This document shows, one piece after another, positions 34,247-41,835 of a stretch of 64,000 nucleotides of DNA (position 1 is the first letter of the stretch; the number at the start of each line of letters is the position of its first letter). The stretch is taken from contig CAKOUR010000001.1 in NCBI GenBank assembly GCA_934120635.1, positions 78,132 through 142,131 of the forward strand. Reading direction: 5' to 3'. A program made the translations under genes and the position numbers. The notes beneath the pieces are model-generated. The model was not told where the DNA came from. It was given only the letters and a program-made list of their open reading frames with translations, and ran no database searches. This DNA is from an uncultured Bacilli bacterium (GTDB lineage Bacteria; Bacillota_I; Bacilli_A; RF39; UBA660).

Positions 34247-34741
34247 ATGCAAGAGTCAACAATAACGAAAGAAAAATATAAATTAAAAAAAGATATTATT
34301 AAAATTGCTTTGGGAGCAGGAATAGTATCAACATTAACATTAGCAGGAATTAAAGGAATAAATGATTTTTATATGCATAGATTAGGCGCTAAACAAGCTT
34401 ATAATAAAATGATAGAGGAAGGAAATATTCCTAAAAAACTAGATATAACCTACATTGATGAAGCAAATTCTTGGACAGTTATTTATCAAGATGAAGAAGG
34501 AAAAAGAGTAGAAAGAAGTGATGTGGATATTCATGACTTTTTACATGATATATACATATCTTCTCTAGATAATGGCGTAAATACTAAAGAACTTGCTACT
34601 AGTTTGTCCTATGCTGGAGTAATGGACTCTTTACTTGAAAAAGTGATGAATATAACCTCAGAAGAAATAGAGTCATGTGAGTTAGAAAATTATTATGCTA
34701 AAATCAACGAAAAAGAAGAAAGAAGGCTAAAAAATAAATGA
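34247..34741 (+). CDS. Single-pass membrane protein of the AAA+ cluster
   Basis: About 164 residues: Lys-rich N-terminus, one membrane segment (about 18-38, IIKIALGAGIVSTLTLAGI), and a C-terminal domain of about 120 residues with many acidic residues (LDITYIDEANSWTVIYQDEEG). No recognised family. I chose the second of two adjacent ATG codons because it is 7 bases from AAAGGAG. It has a 64-base gap to the AAA+ gene and overlaps the next gene (ATGA), so it looks like part of the same unit. Confidence 0.55.
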   Translation: MQESTITKEKYKLKKDIIKIALGAGIVSTLTLAGIKGINDFYMHRLGAKQAYNKMIEEGNIPKKLDITYIDEANSWTVIYQDEEGKRVERSDVDIHDFLHDIYISSLDNGVNTKELATSLSYAGVMDSLLEKVMNITSEEIESCELENYYAKINEKEERRLKNK

Positions 34742-34983
34742 GCAAAGAATTAAAGATAATTGAATATAACCAAAAAAAATATTTTTTAGTCGATACTATA
34801 AAAAATACTGATAAAGAATATTATTATTTTTCCAATTTATTAGATAATAAAGATATTATGATTATGTCATTAGAAGAAAATGATTTATTAGAACTTATAG
34901 AAGATAAAGAAGAATTAACAAATATCCTTGCCTTATTTTATGATAAATATAGAAATATCAATAATCAGGAACAAGTCAATTAG
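34738..34983 (+). CDS. Small acidic protein, DUF1292-like
   Basis: 81 residues, acidic, with the run IIEYNQKKYFLVDTIKN then YYYFSNLLDN and a helix ending in NILALFYDKY. The pattern of a short beta sheet holding a Tyr/Phe core then acidic strands resembles the DUF1292 family of small Firmicute proteins, but the match is loose. It starts on the stop of the gene before (ATGA) and ends in a long hairpin. Confidence 0.5.
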   Translation: MSKELKIIEYNQKKYFLVDTIKNTDKEYYYFSNLLDNKDIMIMSLEENDLLELIEDKEELTNILALFYDKYRNINNQEQVN

Positions 34984-34998
34984 GACTTATTCCTGATT
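34963..34998 (+). terminator. Long hairpin closing the AAA+ cluster
   Basis: AATCAGGAACAAGTC (34963-34977) pairs with GACTTATTCCTGATT (34984-34998) with a single mismatch around an AATTAG loop. The TAG stop is in the loop. No T run follows, so termination would be weak or protein-assisted; transcript-end protection is another option. Confidence 0.5.
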
Positions 34999-35043
34999 AT
35001 ATTAAAAAAAGAACTAAAAAATAAAAAAAAACAATTAAATCAC

Positions 35044-35073
35044 TTGACAAAGTATAGGTTGAAATGGTATATT
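35044..35073 (+). promoter_or_regulatory. Promoter of the tRNA array
   Basis: TTGACA (35044-35049), 18 bases, then TATATT (35068-35073) preceded by TGG, an extended -10. Transcription would begin about 20 bases before the first tRNA. Confidence 0.8.
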
Positions 35074-35100
35074 ATTAACTGTCAATTGGTTACGGGTGAC

Positions 35101-35177
35101 GGGCGATTAGCTCAGTTGGTTAGAGCACCTGCCTTACAAGCAGGGGGTCATAGGTTCGAGTCCTATATCGCCCACCA
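35101..35177 (+). tRNA. tRNA-Val (anticodon TAC)
   Basis: Acceptor GGGCGAT (35101-35107) pairs with ATCGCCC (35167-35173), followed by A and encoded CCA. The anticodon stem CCTGC/GCAGG encloses CTTACAA with TAC. The T loop GGTTCGAGTCC is normal. Confidence 0.95.
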
Positions 35178-35186
35178 TTTATTTTT

Positions 35187-35262
<76 letters not shown>

Positions 35263-35269
35263 CTCATTT

Positions 35270-35353
35270 GGAAGGGTAGCGAAGTGGCTAAACGCGGCAG
35301 ACTGTAAATCTGTTCCTTCGGGTTCGATGGTTCGAATCCATCCCCTTCCACCA
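35270..35353 (+). tRNA. tRNA-Tyr (anticodon GTA)
   Basis: GGAAGGG (35270-35276) pairs with CCCTTCC (35343-35349), then ACCA. The loop CTGTAAA has anticodon GTA. The long variable arm (CCTTCGGG region) marks a class II tRNA, as expected for bacterial Tyr. Confidence 0.95.
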
Positions 35354-35374
35354 CTCTTTAGATTTTTTATCTAT

Positions 35375-35449
35375 TGCCCCGTAGCCAAGCGGTAAGGCAC
35401 CACACTTTGACTGTGGCACTCGTTAGTTCGAATCTAGCCGGGGCAACCA
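35375..35449 (+). tRNA. tRNA-Gln (anticodon TTG)
   Basis: TGCCCCG (35375-35381) pairs with CGGGGCA (35439-35445), then ACCA; the first pair is U-A, as common in tRNA-Gln. The loop CTTTGAC has anticodon TTG. Confidence 0.93.
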
Positions 35450-35454
35450 ATTAA

Positions 35455-35530
35455 GTTCCGTTAGCTCAGCCGGTAGAGCATTTGACTTTTAATCAAAGGG
35501 TCTGGAGTTCAAATCTCCAACGGGACACCA
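35455..35530 (+). tRNA. tRNA-Lys (anticodon TTT)
   Basis: GTTCCGT (35455-35461) pairs with ACGGGAC (35520-35526) with one G-U pair, then ACCA. The anticodon stem TTTGA/TCAAA encloses CTTTTAA with TTT. Last of five tRNA genes in one transcript. Confidence 0.95.
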
Positions 35531-35541
35531 TTTAGAAATTT

Positions 35542-35572
35542 AACTCTTGTAGAAATACAAGAGTTTTTCTTT
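35542..35572 (+). terminator. Terminator of the tRNA array
   Basis: AACTCTTGTA (35542-35551), loop GAAA, TACAAGAGTT (35556-35565), then TTTCTTT. A perfect ten-pair stem. Confidence 0.9.
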
Positions 35573-35611
35573 ACCATAAACGAAGACATATACGAAATAT
35601 CATGAAGAAAC

Positions 35612-35622
35612 TATAATATAAT
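35612..35622 (+). promoter_or_regulatory. Probable -10 region of the lysin gene
   Basis: TATAATATAAT holds two overlapping TATAAT boxes but sits only about 14 bases from the start codon; no clear -35 box. Confidence 0.3.
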
Positions 35623-35635
35623 GAAAGGAGAGAAA

Positions 35636-36709
35636 ATGAAAGGAATTGATATTAGTTCTTATCAAGGAACCATTAACTTCAAAAAAATCAAAGAATCAGA
35701 GTATCAATTTGTTATAATGAGATTAGGTTTTGGAGATAATATCTTCAGTCAAGATGATCAAAAATTACAATATAATTTAGAAAAATGTATAGAGTATGGT
35801 ATTCCATATGCGTTCTATTTTGTAACATACGCTAAAAATCTTAATGGACAAGAATCAGTAGATAGCGAAATAGAACATACAAAAAGATTAATTGCTAACA
35901 CAAATCCATTTTGTATTTTCTATGATATGGAAGTTGATTCTATCAAATATTTAGGGAAAACTACTTTAACTAACCAAGCAATAAAATATTGTGATTACTT
36001 TAAAAGTAAAGGCTATCAGGTAGGAATTTATGCAAATAAAAATTGGTATACTAATTATTTAAATTATGATAAATTAAAAAAACAAAATTATAAAATATGG
36101 CTAGCACACTATGGAATAGAAAAACCAAGTTTAGAATGTGATTTATGGCAATATACAGATAAAGGAAAAGTAGAAGGAATTTATGAAAATACAGTAGATT
36201 TAAACATCATGTACAAAAATCTTCTATTAACCACTCCAAATGCATCCACCAATAAACAAATAGAAGAATTAGTAGAAGAAGTAATAGAAGGAAAATGGGG
36301 AAATGGAGAAGAAAGAAAAAATAAATTAACTAAATCTGGCTATCCCTATGAAGAAATCCAAAAAAAGGTAAATGAAAAACTAAACTCTAATCTTAGAAAA
36401 GAAATAGAATACAAGGTCAAAAAAGGAGATACTCTATCAAAAATTGCCTTATTATATCACATCCCTTTAGAAAATTTAATAAACTATAATCACATAACAA
36501 ATCCTAATAAAATTTATATTAATCAAATCATAAAGATTCCTCAAACAAAAAATAATTCTAATCCATCAAACTACTATATAATAAAAAAAGGAGATACATT
36601 ATCTAAAATTGCCAAAGAAAATAATACAACAGTAGAAAATTTAATAAAAATAAATCAAATTCAAAATCCAAATTTAATTTATGTGGGACAAAAACTAAAA
36701 ATATCTTAG
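35636..36709 (+). CDS. GH25 lysozyme with Cpl-7-like and two LysM wall-binding domains
   Basis: 357 residues. The GH25 muramidase domain (about 1-200) starts at once with MKGIDISSYQG, with the catalytic pair in FYDMEVD and the closing LWQYTDKGKVEG. A Cpl-7-like repeat follows (about 212-247, VIEGKWGNGEERKNKLTKSG), then LysM domains at about 260-303 and 312-355 (both YxxKKGDTLSKIA). There is no signal peptide, so it would stay inside unless released by a holin or lysis, the plan of a phage endolysin. It sits right after a tRNA array, a common phage integration place, but no other phage gene is near. Start: ATG after AAAGGAGAG. Confidence 0.85.
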   Translation: MKGIDISSYQGTINFKKIKESEYQFVIMRLGFGDNIFSQDDQKLQYNLEKCIEYGIPYAFYFVTYAKNLNGQESVDSEIEHTKRLIANTNPFCIFYDMEVDSIKYLGKTTLTNQAIKYCDYFKSKGYQVGIYANKNWYTNYLNYDKLKKQNYKIWLAHYGIEKPSLECDLWQYTDKGKVEGIYENTVDLNIMYKNLLLTTPNASTNKQIEELVEEVIEGKWGNGEERKNKLTKSGYPYEEIQKKVNEKLNSNLRKEIEYKVKKGDTLSKIALLYHIPLENLINYNHITNPNKIYINQIIKIPQTKNNSNPSNYYIIKKGDTLSKIAKENNTTVENLIKINQIQNPNLIYVGQKLKIS

Positions 36710-36731
36710 TAAACAAAGAAGAAATTTGCAC

Positions 36732-36760
36732 TTGACTTATTTGTTACTTTGTAGTAAAAT
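36732..36760 (+). promoter_or_regulatory. Promoter of the small membrane protein pair
   Basis: TTGACT (36732-36737) and TAAAAT (36755-36760) with 17 bases between. Confidence 0.65.
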
Positions 36761-36786
36761 ATAAACCCAATCAGGGGGAGTTTATT

Positions 36787-37236
36787 ATGGATAAAGAATT
36801 AAAAGGAATAGTAGGAGAAATCATTGCATTAATTATTTTAATGATAATAGCAATTCCTATTTGTGTAAAAGCAAGTAGTGATTATCAAACTAAAAAAGAC
36901 AAAATGATTATTGGTAACCATGCTAGTGTTGATATTTCAAATCGAGGAGAAATCAAAAAAGTTACAGTAAATAGTGATAATAATAAAGATATTTCAGTTT
37001 ACTTAATTTTAAAAATTAGCAAGTTTGATGATGAATATATTGTATATTTAGATGATCAAATCTTTGATTTAAAAGATTTAGAATATACAGAAGATAATGA
37101 TAATTATTATTACAATTTAGGATTATATCCAATAAAAAGAAAAAGAACATTTGATTTTAGAATTACAGTAAAAGATAAAAGTTATTATAAAGAAACAATT
37201 AGTTATAGCTTTTATACGAAAGGATTGTTTGAGTGA
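36787..37236 (+). CDS. Membrane-anchored protein of unknown function
   Basis: 149 residues: one N-terminal membrane segment (about 7-28, GIVGEIIALIILMIIAIPI), then an extracellular domain with alternating beta-like strands (VTVNSDNNKDISVYLILKI, RTFDFRITVKDKSYY). No known family. It has its own promoter and overlaps the next small gene at the stop (GTGA). The outside part looks like an Ig-like beta sandwich by pattern only. Confidence 0.55.
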   Translation: MDKELKGIVGEIIALIILMIIAIPICVKASSDYQTKKDKMIIGNHASVDISNRGEIKKVTVNSDNNKDISVYLILKISKFDDEYIVYLDDQIFDLKDLEYTEDNDNYYYNLGLYPIKRKRTFDFRITVKDKSYYKETISYSFYTKGLFE

Positions 37237-37466
37237 AAGAAGATTATACAAAATATCTATCTTATGATAATGGAAATGGTATATTGATTAGTTCATATGA
37301 TAAATTAATATTAGATCGTTACAAAATTCCTTACAAAGATTTAAAATCATTAACAGATTTAATATTAAGAGTAGAAAAATACTTAGAAGAATATGATGAT
37401 GAAGAGTTAGAAAATGTATTAGAACATTTAAGTGAAGTACATTATTATCATGAAACAAATAAATAA
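37233..37466 (+). CDS. Small acidic cytoplasmic protein
   Basis: 77 residues, no membrane segment, start GTG overlapping the stop of the previous gene. The first half has Tyr/Asp-rich short strands, the second is an acidic helix (ILRVEKYLEEYDDEELENVL). Unrecognised. It ends against a bidirectional terminator shared with rnjA. Confidence 0.5.
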   Translation: MKEDYTKYLSYDNGNGILISSYDKLILDRYKIPYKDLKSLTDLILRVEKYLEEYDDEELENVLEHLSEVHYYHETNK

Positions 37467-37500
37467 AGAAGAAACTATTTTAATTTTTAGTTTCTTCTTT
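37465..37500. terminator. Bidirectional terminator between the small gene and rnjA
   Basis: AAAGAAGAAACTA (37465-37477) pairs perfectly with TAGTTTCTTCTTT (37488-37500). T runs follow on both strands, and the stop codon of rnjA is in the loop. Confidence 0.85.
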
Positions 37501-39165
37501 TTCATTAATATTCATAATAATAGGTAAAATAATGGGAACTCTACCAGTTTTATCAGCAAGGAAAGGCATAAGACCATTAATAAGTTCAGATTTAATATCA
37601 GCATAATTAACGTTTTTAGTCTTTAATTTTTTTTCTATAATTATACCTGCATTTTTTTCAATTTGCTTAATTAACATTTCATTTTCATTAACTAGAATAT
37701 ATCCTCTAGTAGTAATCATGGGTTTAGCTAATAATTTTTTATTTGCCAAATCAATATTAGCAATAATGACAAGAATTCCATTAGAAGACATTAACTTACG
37801 ATCTTTAATGACTAGGTTTCCAACATCCCCAATTCTAGAACCATCAACATAAATATCATCAGCAGGAACATGACCTTCTTTATAAACTTTATCTTTGGTA
37901 ATATTAATAACATCACCGTTATTTAAAATAAAAGTATTTTCTTTTGGAATATCACAAGTAGTAGCTAAATCGCAATGAGTCTTTAACATACGATATTCTC
38001 CATGATAAGGAGCAAAATATTCTGGTTTAAACAAACGAATCATTAATTTTAATTCGTTTTGACAGCCATGTCCAGACGAATGAATTTCTGTAGTTCCATT
38101 TGTATAAACTTTAACTCCCTTTAAATAAAGTTTGTTAATTGTTTTGGCAACACTAGCAGCATTTCCAGGAATAGGAGAGGAAGAGAAAATAACAATATCA
38201 TTAGGTGTTAATTTAATTTGTTTATGACTTCCGTTAGCAATTCTAGATAAAGCTGCTAAAGGCTCTCCTTGACTTCCTGTACAAAGTAAGCATACTTGAG
38301 AAGGTTTTAAACGATTAGCTTCTTCCGGAGTAATAATAATTTTTCTATCTTTGATATAACCACATTTAATTGCAATATCAATAGAAGTATCCATACTTCT
38401 TCCAAATAAAGCAACCTTTCTTTTATTCTGACGACAAATCTCAATAATATGTTTAAGACGATAAATATTAGAAGCAAAAGTTGCTAAAATAATTCTATTT
38501 TCTTTTTCATTAGAAAAAATTTCTCTTAAGTTTTCATCAACAACAGATTCACTTAATGATGTTCCAGGAATTGTAGCGTTAGTAGAATCACTCATTAATA
38601 ATCGAACTCCAGTTTCACCAATTCTAGCCATTTTATGAATATTGGACATAGGACCAATAGGGGTCAAGTCTATTTTAAAATCTCCGGTCATTACAATTGT
38701 ACCATTTGGGGTATGAATCGCAATTCCATGAGAATCAGGTATTGAGTGAGTAGTTCTAAAAAATTCTATATTAAAGTATTTTGTTTTAATTTTAGTATTT
38801 TCATTATAAATAATTAAGTTTTTATATTTAATATTTTTTTCTTCTAATTTTTTATCAATTAAAGCCTTAGCTTGAGCAGGGGCATAAATTTTTGGAATAT
38901 TAACACTTTGCAATAAAAAAGGAATACTTCCAATATGGTCTTCATGACCATGCGTAATAAGTAGTGCTTTAATTTTATTTTCGTTTAATTTTAAATAAGT
39001 ATAATCTGGAATAACATAATCAATTCCAAGTAAATCATCTTCTGGAAACATAACTCCAGAATCAACAATTATAATTTCATCTTTATTTTGTACACAGTAC
39101 ATATTTTTCCCAACTTCGCCTAGTCCACCTAGGGCAAAAACTTTGGTAATATTTTCTTCTTTCAT
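37480..39165 (-). CDS. rnjA: Ribonuclease J
   Basis: 5'-3' exo- and endoribonuclease of mRNA decay and rRNA maturation in Gram-positives; 561 residues. MBL motif THGHEDHIGS at about 71-80 (zinc ligands), a later MTGDFKID and TTHSIPDS, and the beta-CASP region with LLCTGSQGEPLAALSRI and HSSGHG. The C-terminal domain is present. ATG at 39165 follows GAAAGGAAG. A second RNase J is usual in Bacilli; which paralogue this is cannot be told. Its promoter shares a palindrome with the divergent gene at 39345. Confidence 0.94.
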   Translation of the reverse strand: MKEENITKVFALGGLGEVGKNMYCVQNKDEIIIVDSGVMFPEDDLLGIDYVIPDYTYLKLNENKIKALLITHGHEDHIGSIPFLLQSVNIPKIYAPAQAKALIDKKLEEKNIKYKNLIIYNENTKIKTKYFNIEFFRTTHSIPDSHGIAIHTPNGTIVMTGDFKIDLTPIGPMSNIHKMARIGETGVRLLMSDSTNATIPGTSLSESVVDENLREIFSNEKENRIILATFASNIYRLKHIIEICRQNKRKVALFGRSMDTSIDIAIKCGYIKDRKIIITPEEANRLKPSQVCLLCTGSQGEPLAALSRIANGSHKQIKLTPNDIVIFSSSPIPGNAASVAKTINKLYLKGVKVYTNGTTEIHSSGHGCQNELKLMIRLFKPEYFAPYHGEYRMLKTHCDLATTCDIPKENTFILNNGDVINITKDKVYKEGHVPADDIYVDGSRIGDVGNLVIKDRKLMSSNGILVIIANIDLANKKLLAKPMITTRGYILVNENEMLIKQIEKNAGIIIEKKLKTKNVNYADIKSELINGLMPFLADKTGRVPIILPIIMNINEKEETKN

Positions 39166-39250
39166 TTTACTTCCTTTCTTTATATTTTAAAACCGTTCAC
39201 AAAATAAAATAATATAAAATTTAATAAAAGTCTTCTCACCAATATTTAGA

Positions 39251-39316
39251 ATTATACTATAATTTATATTTTTTTTCAAGTAGCTACTTGAAATTTATAT
39301 TCTTCTATATTATAAT
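39251..39316. promoter_or_regulatory. Symmetric divergent promoter between rnjA and the tail-anchored protein gene
   Basis: The perfect palindrome TTTCAAGTAGCTACTTGAAA (39274-39293) holds a TTGAAA -35 box on each strand (39274-39279 for minus, 39288-39293 for plus). Each is exactly 17 bases from a perfect TATAAT (minus at 39251-39256, plus at 39311-39316). The whole arrangement is symmetric about 39283.5, so the two promoters overlap and should compete or be bound by one dimeric regulator. Confidence 0.75.
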
Positions 39317-39344
39317 TGGAATATAGTAGAAAGAGGTGTTCAAT

Positions 39345-40499
39345 ATGAAACTAGAAGGAGCAAACGCTTTTAGCGAAAACAATTTATTTACCATTTATAC
39401 TGTAAATAGTATGACTAGTGGGGAATATGCGGTTGTAATGCCTAAAGAAGTAATGGGTACGGTAAATATGTTAATTGATTTCCATCAAAAAAGTTTTTTT
39501 GATAACTTAATATCAGGAAGTAAAACTAAAGATGATTTAATGAAAGTATTAGAAGGAGAATATAATTTTATTAAAAATACTTATGCAAACTTTATGCTAG
39601 TGTTACCAATGTTTGATGAGAATAGCTATATCAGTATTGTTAATTCTAAAGACAAACAAAAAATGTTTGATGAAGTAAAAAAAATAGGAGCAATTACTAG
39701 TGAAGTATATAAAAAAGTAACAGAAAGTGGATTTAATGCTCAAAACATTGATCAAAAGATAATTGTTTTAGAAAAAACAAGCGAAGACACTTCTTTTGTA
39801 GAATGGTTAAAAGAACAAATGCCTAACTTTGTAGAAGGATTAAAGTATCAAGAAGAAAAGAAAGAAGAAATAAATCCATTTATGGGAGTAAATCCTTTTG
39901 GCCCAACACCAGCAGAAAATCAACAAACAACTGTATCACCAACAAGTGGAAATAGTATTTTTGATACTCCAGTAACTCCTCAGCCAGCAGTACAAACAGA
40001 GCCAGTAGTAACTCCAACAGTAGAAGCAACACCAAATAATGATATTTTTGGAACAAGTGCTCCACAAACATCATCACCAGTGCAACAACCATCTAACGAA
40101 ACTCCGGTAGAAAATACAAACTCTATTTTTGAAAATCCTACTCCAACACAAACAACAGTAGAGCCAACTCAACAAGTTCAAAGTACTATGCCAAATATTG
40201 GTTTTTCTACGCCTGTAGAGAATGTTACAACTAAAGTAGCAGACCCACAGCCAATAAATACAGTAGATTTAGAAGGAACAACTGCATTTAGACCAATTCC
40301 TGGAGATACAACGCAAATTCAAAATCCTAATCCAACAACAGCAACACCAGTAGAGGCAAAGAGTATTGAAGAGGTACAAGAAGAACATAAATCTAGTAAA
40401 GGAATTGCTAATTTATTAATATTACTTGTCATCTTAGTAGGCGTAACTTTAGCCAGTATTGAATTAGGAAAATTTTTATATAATGTTTACGGAAAATAG
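39345..40499 (+). CDS. Tail-anchored protein with Pro/Thr-rich linker and repeated NxIF motifs
   Basis: 384 residues in three parts: an N-terminal globular domain (about 1-170) with no known motif, a long low-complexity linker rich in Pro, Thr, Gln and Asn (about 175-350), and one membrane segment near the C-terminus (about 360-378), so the bulk is cytoplasmic. The linker repeats a short motif: NPFMG, NPFGP, NSIFDTP, NDIFGTS, NSIFENP. Such repeats often dock a partner protein. ATG at 39345 is six bases after AGAGGTG. It shares its promoter region with rnjA, which may hint at a membrane role in RNA turnover; this is speculation. Confidence 0.65.
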   Translation: MKLEGANAFSENNLFTIYTVNSMTSGEYAVVMPKEVMGTVNMLIDFHQKSFFDNLISGSKTKDDLMKVLEGEYNFIKNTYANFMLVLPMFDENSYISIVNSKDKQKMFDEVKKIGAITSEVYKKVTESGFNAQNIDQKIIVLEKTSEDTSFVEWLKEQMPNFVEGLKYQEEKKEEINPFMGVNPFGPTPAENQQTTVSPTSGNSIFDTPVTPQPAVQTEPVVTPTVEATPNNDIFGTSAPQTSSPVQQPSNETPVENTNSIFENPTPTQTTVEPTQQVQSTMPNIGFSTPVENVTTKVADPQPINTVDLEGTTAFRPIPGDTTQIQNPNPTTATPVEAKSIEEVQEEHKSSKGIANLLILLVILVGVTLASIELGKFLYNVYGK

Positions 40500-40518
40500 A
40501 AAAATCTATTTTCTTTTT
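40493..40518 (+). terminator. Terminator of the tail-anchored protein gene
   Basis: AAAATAGA (40493-40500) pairs with TCTATTTT (40505-40512), then CTTTTTATT. It overlaps the stop codon. Confidence 0.7.
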
Positions 40519-40564
40519 ATTAACTTCAAGATAATTTTTATGTGAAAAAAAGTGAAAAAATATA

Positions 40565-40593
40565 TTGCATTTTTATTTTATTTTTGATATACT
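40565..40593 (+). promoter_or_regulatory. Promoter of the first TasA-like gene
   Basis: TTGCAT (40565-40570), 17 bases, TATACT (40588-40593) preceded by TGA (extended -10). Confidence 0.65.
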
Positions 40594-40620
40594 CGTTATA
40601 GTAAGGAGGAAAGATAAAAG

Positions 40621-41745
40621 ATGAAAGAACAAAAAAATAATGGAAGGGGAATATTTTACGGTGTAATTGGTGTTGCAACTTTAGTTGTTGCTATCATTGG
40701 TGCAACATTTGCATACTTTACTGCAACTGCTACAAATTCCACAAATATCACTGGTAACATGGCTACTGTTAGTTTTGGACTAGATGTTCGTAAAGTAACA
40801 AAAGCTGATGAGACTAAGGGTGGTATGATACCAATGTCAAATACAATGGTAGAAGCTGCAATAAATGGAACAACTCCTGATACGCCAAAGAAAGATACAG
40901 ATAGCGCGCAACAAATTTGTGTAGATGATAACGGAAACGCCGTTTGTCAAATATACAAAATTGCTGTTAGTAATAATGGTACTGCTGGTATGTTCCTAGA
41001 TGGATATGTTTCATTAACTGGTGGTTCTAATGCAACAGCTAGTAAAATACCAGAAGATACTACAGCAGATATGTGGACAAAACTTCAAGAAGCAGATACT
41101 AAAACAACTATGCGTTGGGCTCAAGTTTTCTGTACTGGTACTGATAATCAATTAACAAGTTGTACAACTAAAGGAAAATCAACAACTAGAGCAACTGGAG
41201 ATAAAGGAATCTCTACTGATTGGGATGTTCTTGGAATGAATACAGCTACTGATGCAGCAAATACAGGTTCTATTGGATTTGCAAGATCACAAATTAAAAC
41301 ATCTGGAATTACAGCTGATGGAACTATTTCTGGTAATACATATCCTATCGTTAATACAAACTTTATTAGAATTAGTGATCATAAGTCAGTAGCAACTGGT
41401 GATGATGCTTCTACAGATAGATATACAAGAACTGATGATATGACATCTGCATTAGTATTTAACCAAAGAATTGACCCTAAAGGAACTGGTACTCCAGTAG
41501 ATGCAACTGCAGCTAATAGTGATAGTACAATGACATATACAGATAGTCAAGTATATTATATTGTTGTATGGTTAGCTGAAACTGGTAAAAACCAAACAGC
41601 TGGTAACGCTGATGTAACTACAGGTGCTGCTGATGGAACTGGTTTAAGTTTCTTTAAAGGAACTGTTGCATTTAGTTCTGCACAAGGTAGTGAGGTTACT
41701 GCTACATTCTCTGGATACACTGCTGTTAAATCAGATAAGGCTTAA
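40621..41745 (+). CDS. TasA/camelysin-like secreted protein with SipW-type signal
   Basis: 374 residues. A Lys/Asn-rich start, a hydrophobic stretch (about 12-32) and GATFAYFTATAT form the signal type cut by SipW-like peptidases. The mature part is Thr/Ser/Gly/Asn-rich and beta-like with four Cys. Shared with the next secreted gene are NxATVSFGLxVxKVT, the AAIN segment, CQ(I/L)YKI, MFLDGYV and a C-terminal EVTATF/EISATF strand. Codon use (GGT, GCT, ACT, GTT) is like tuf and unlike neighbours, so it should be abundant. It may form surface fibres, as TasA does; that is inferred. It has its own promoter and terminator. The likely peptidase is encoded 12 kb downstream. Confidence 0.8.
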   Translation: MKEQKNNGRGIFYGVIGVATLVVAIIGATFAYFTATATNSTNITGNMATVSFGLDVRKVTKADETKGGMIPMSNTMVEAAINGTTPDTPKKDTDSAQQICVDDNGNAVCQIYKIAVSNNGTAGMFLDGYVSLTGGSNATASKIPEDTTADMWTKLQEADTKTTMRWAQVFCTGTDNQLTSCTTKGKSTTRATGDKGISTDWDVLGMNTATDAANTGSIGFARSQIKTSGITADGTISGNTYPIVNTNFIRISDHKSVATGDDASTDRYTRTDDMTSALVFNQRIDPKGTGTPVDATAANSDSTMTYTDSQVYYIVVWLAETGKNQTAGNADVTTGAADGTGLSFFKGTVAFSSAQGSEVTATFSGYTAVKSDKA

Positions 41746-41765
41746 TTCAGAATATATAAAATTAG

Positions 41766-41793
41766 AAGCAATAGTAATATTGCTTTTTTTTTT
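41766..41793 (+). terminator. Strong terminator of the first TasA-like gene
   Basis: AAGCAATA (41766-41773), loop GTAA, TATTGCTT (41778-41785), then ten T. Confidence 0.9.
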
Positions 41794-41799
41794 GCAATT

Positions 41800-41808
41800 T
41801 GGTAAAAT
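41800..41808 (+). promoter_or_regulatory. Extended -10 promoter of the second TasA-like gene
   Basis: TGG followed by TAAAAT (41803-41808), directly after the terminator of the preceding gene. Confidence 0.4.
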
Positions 41809-41835
41809 ATTTATAGAGAATAAGGGTGATATATT

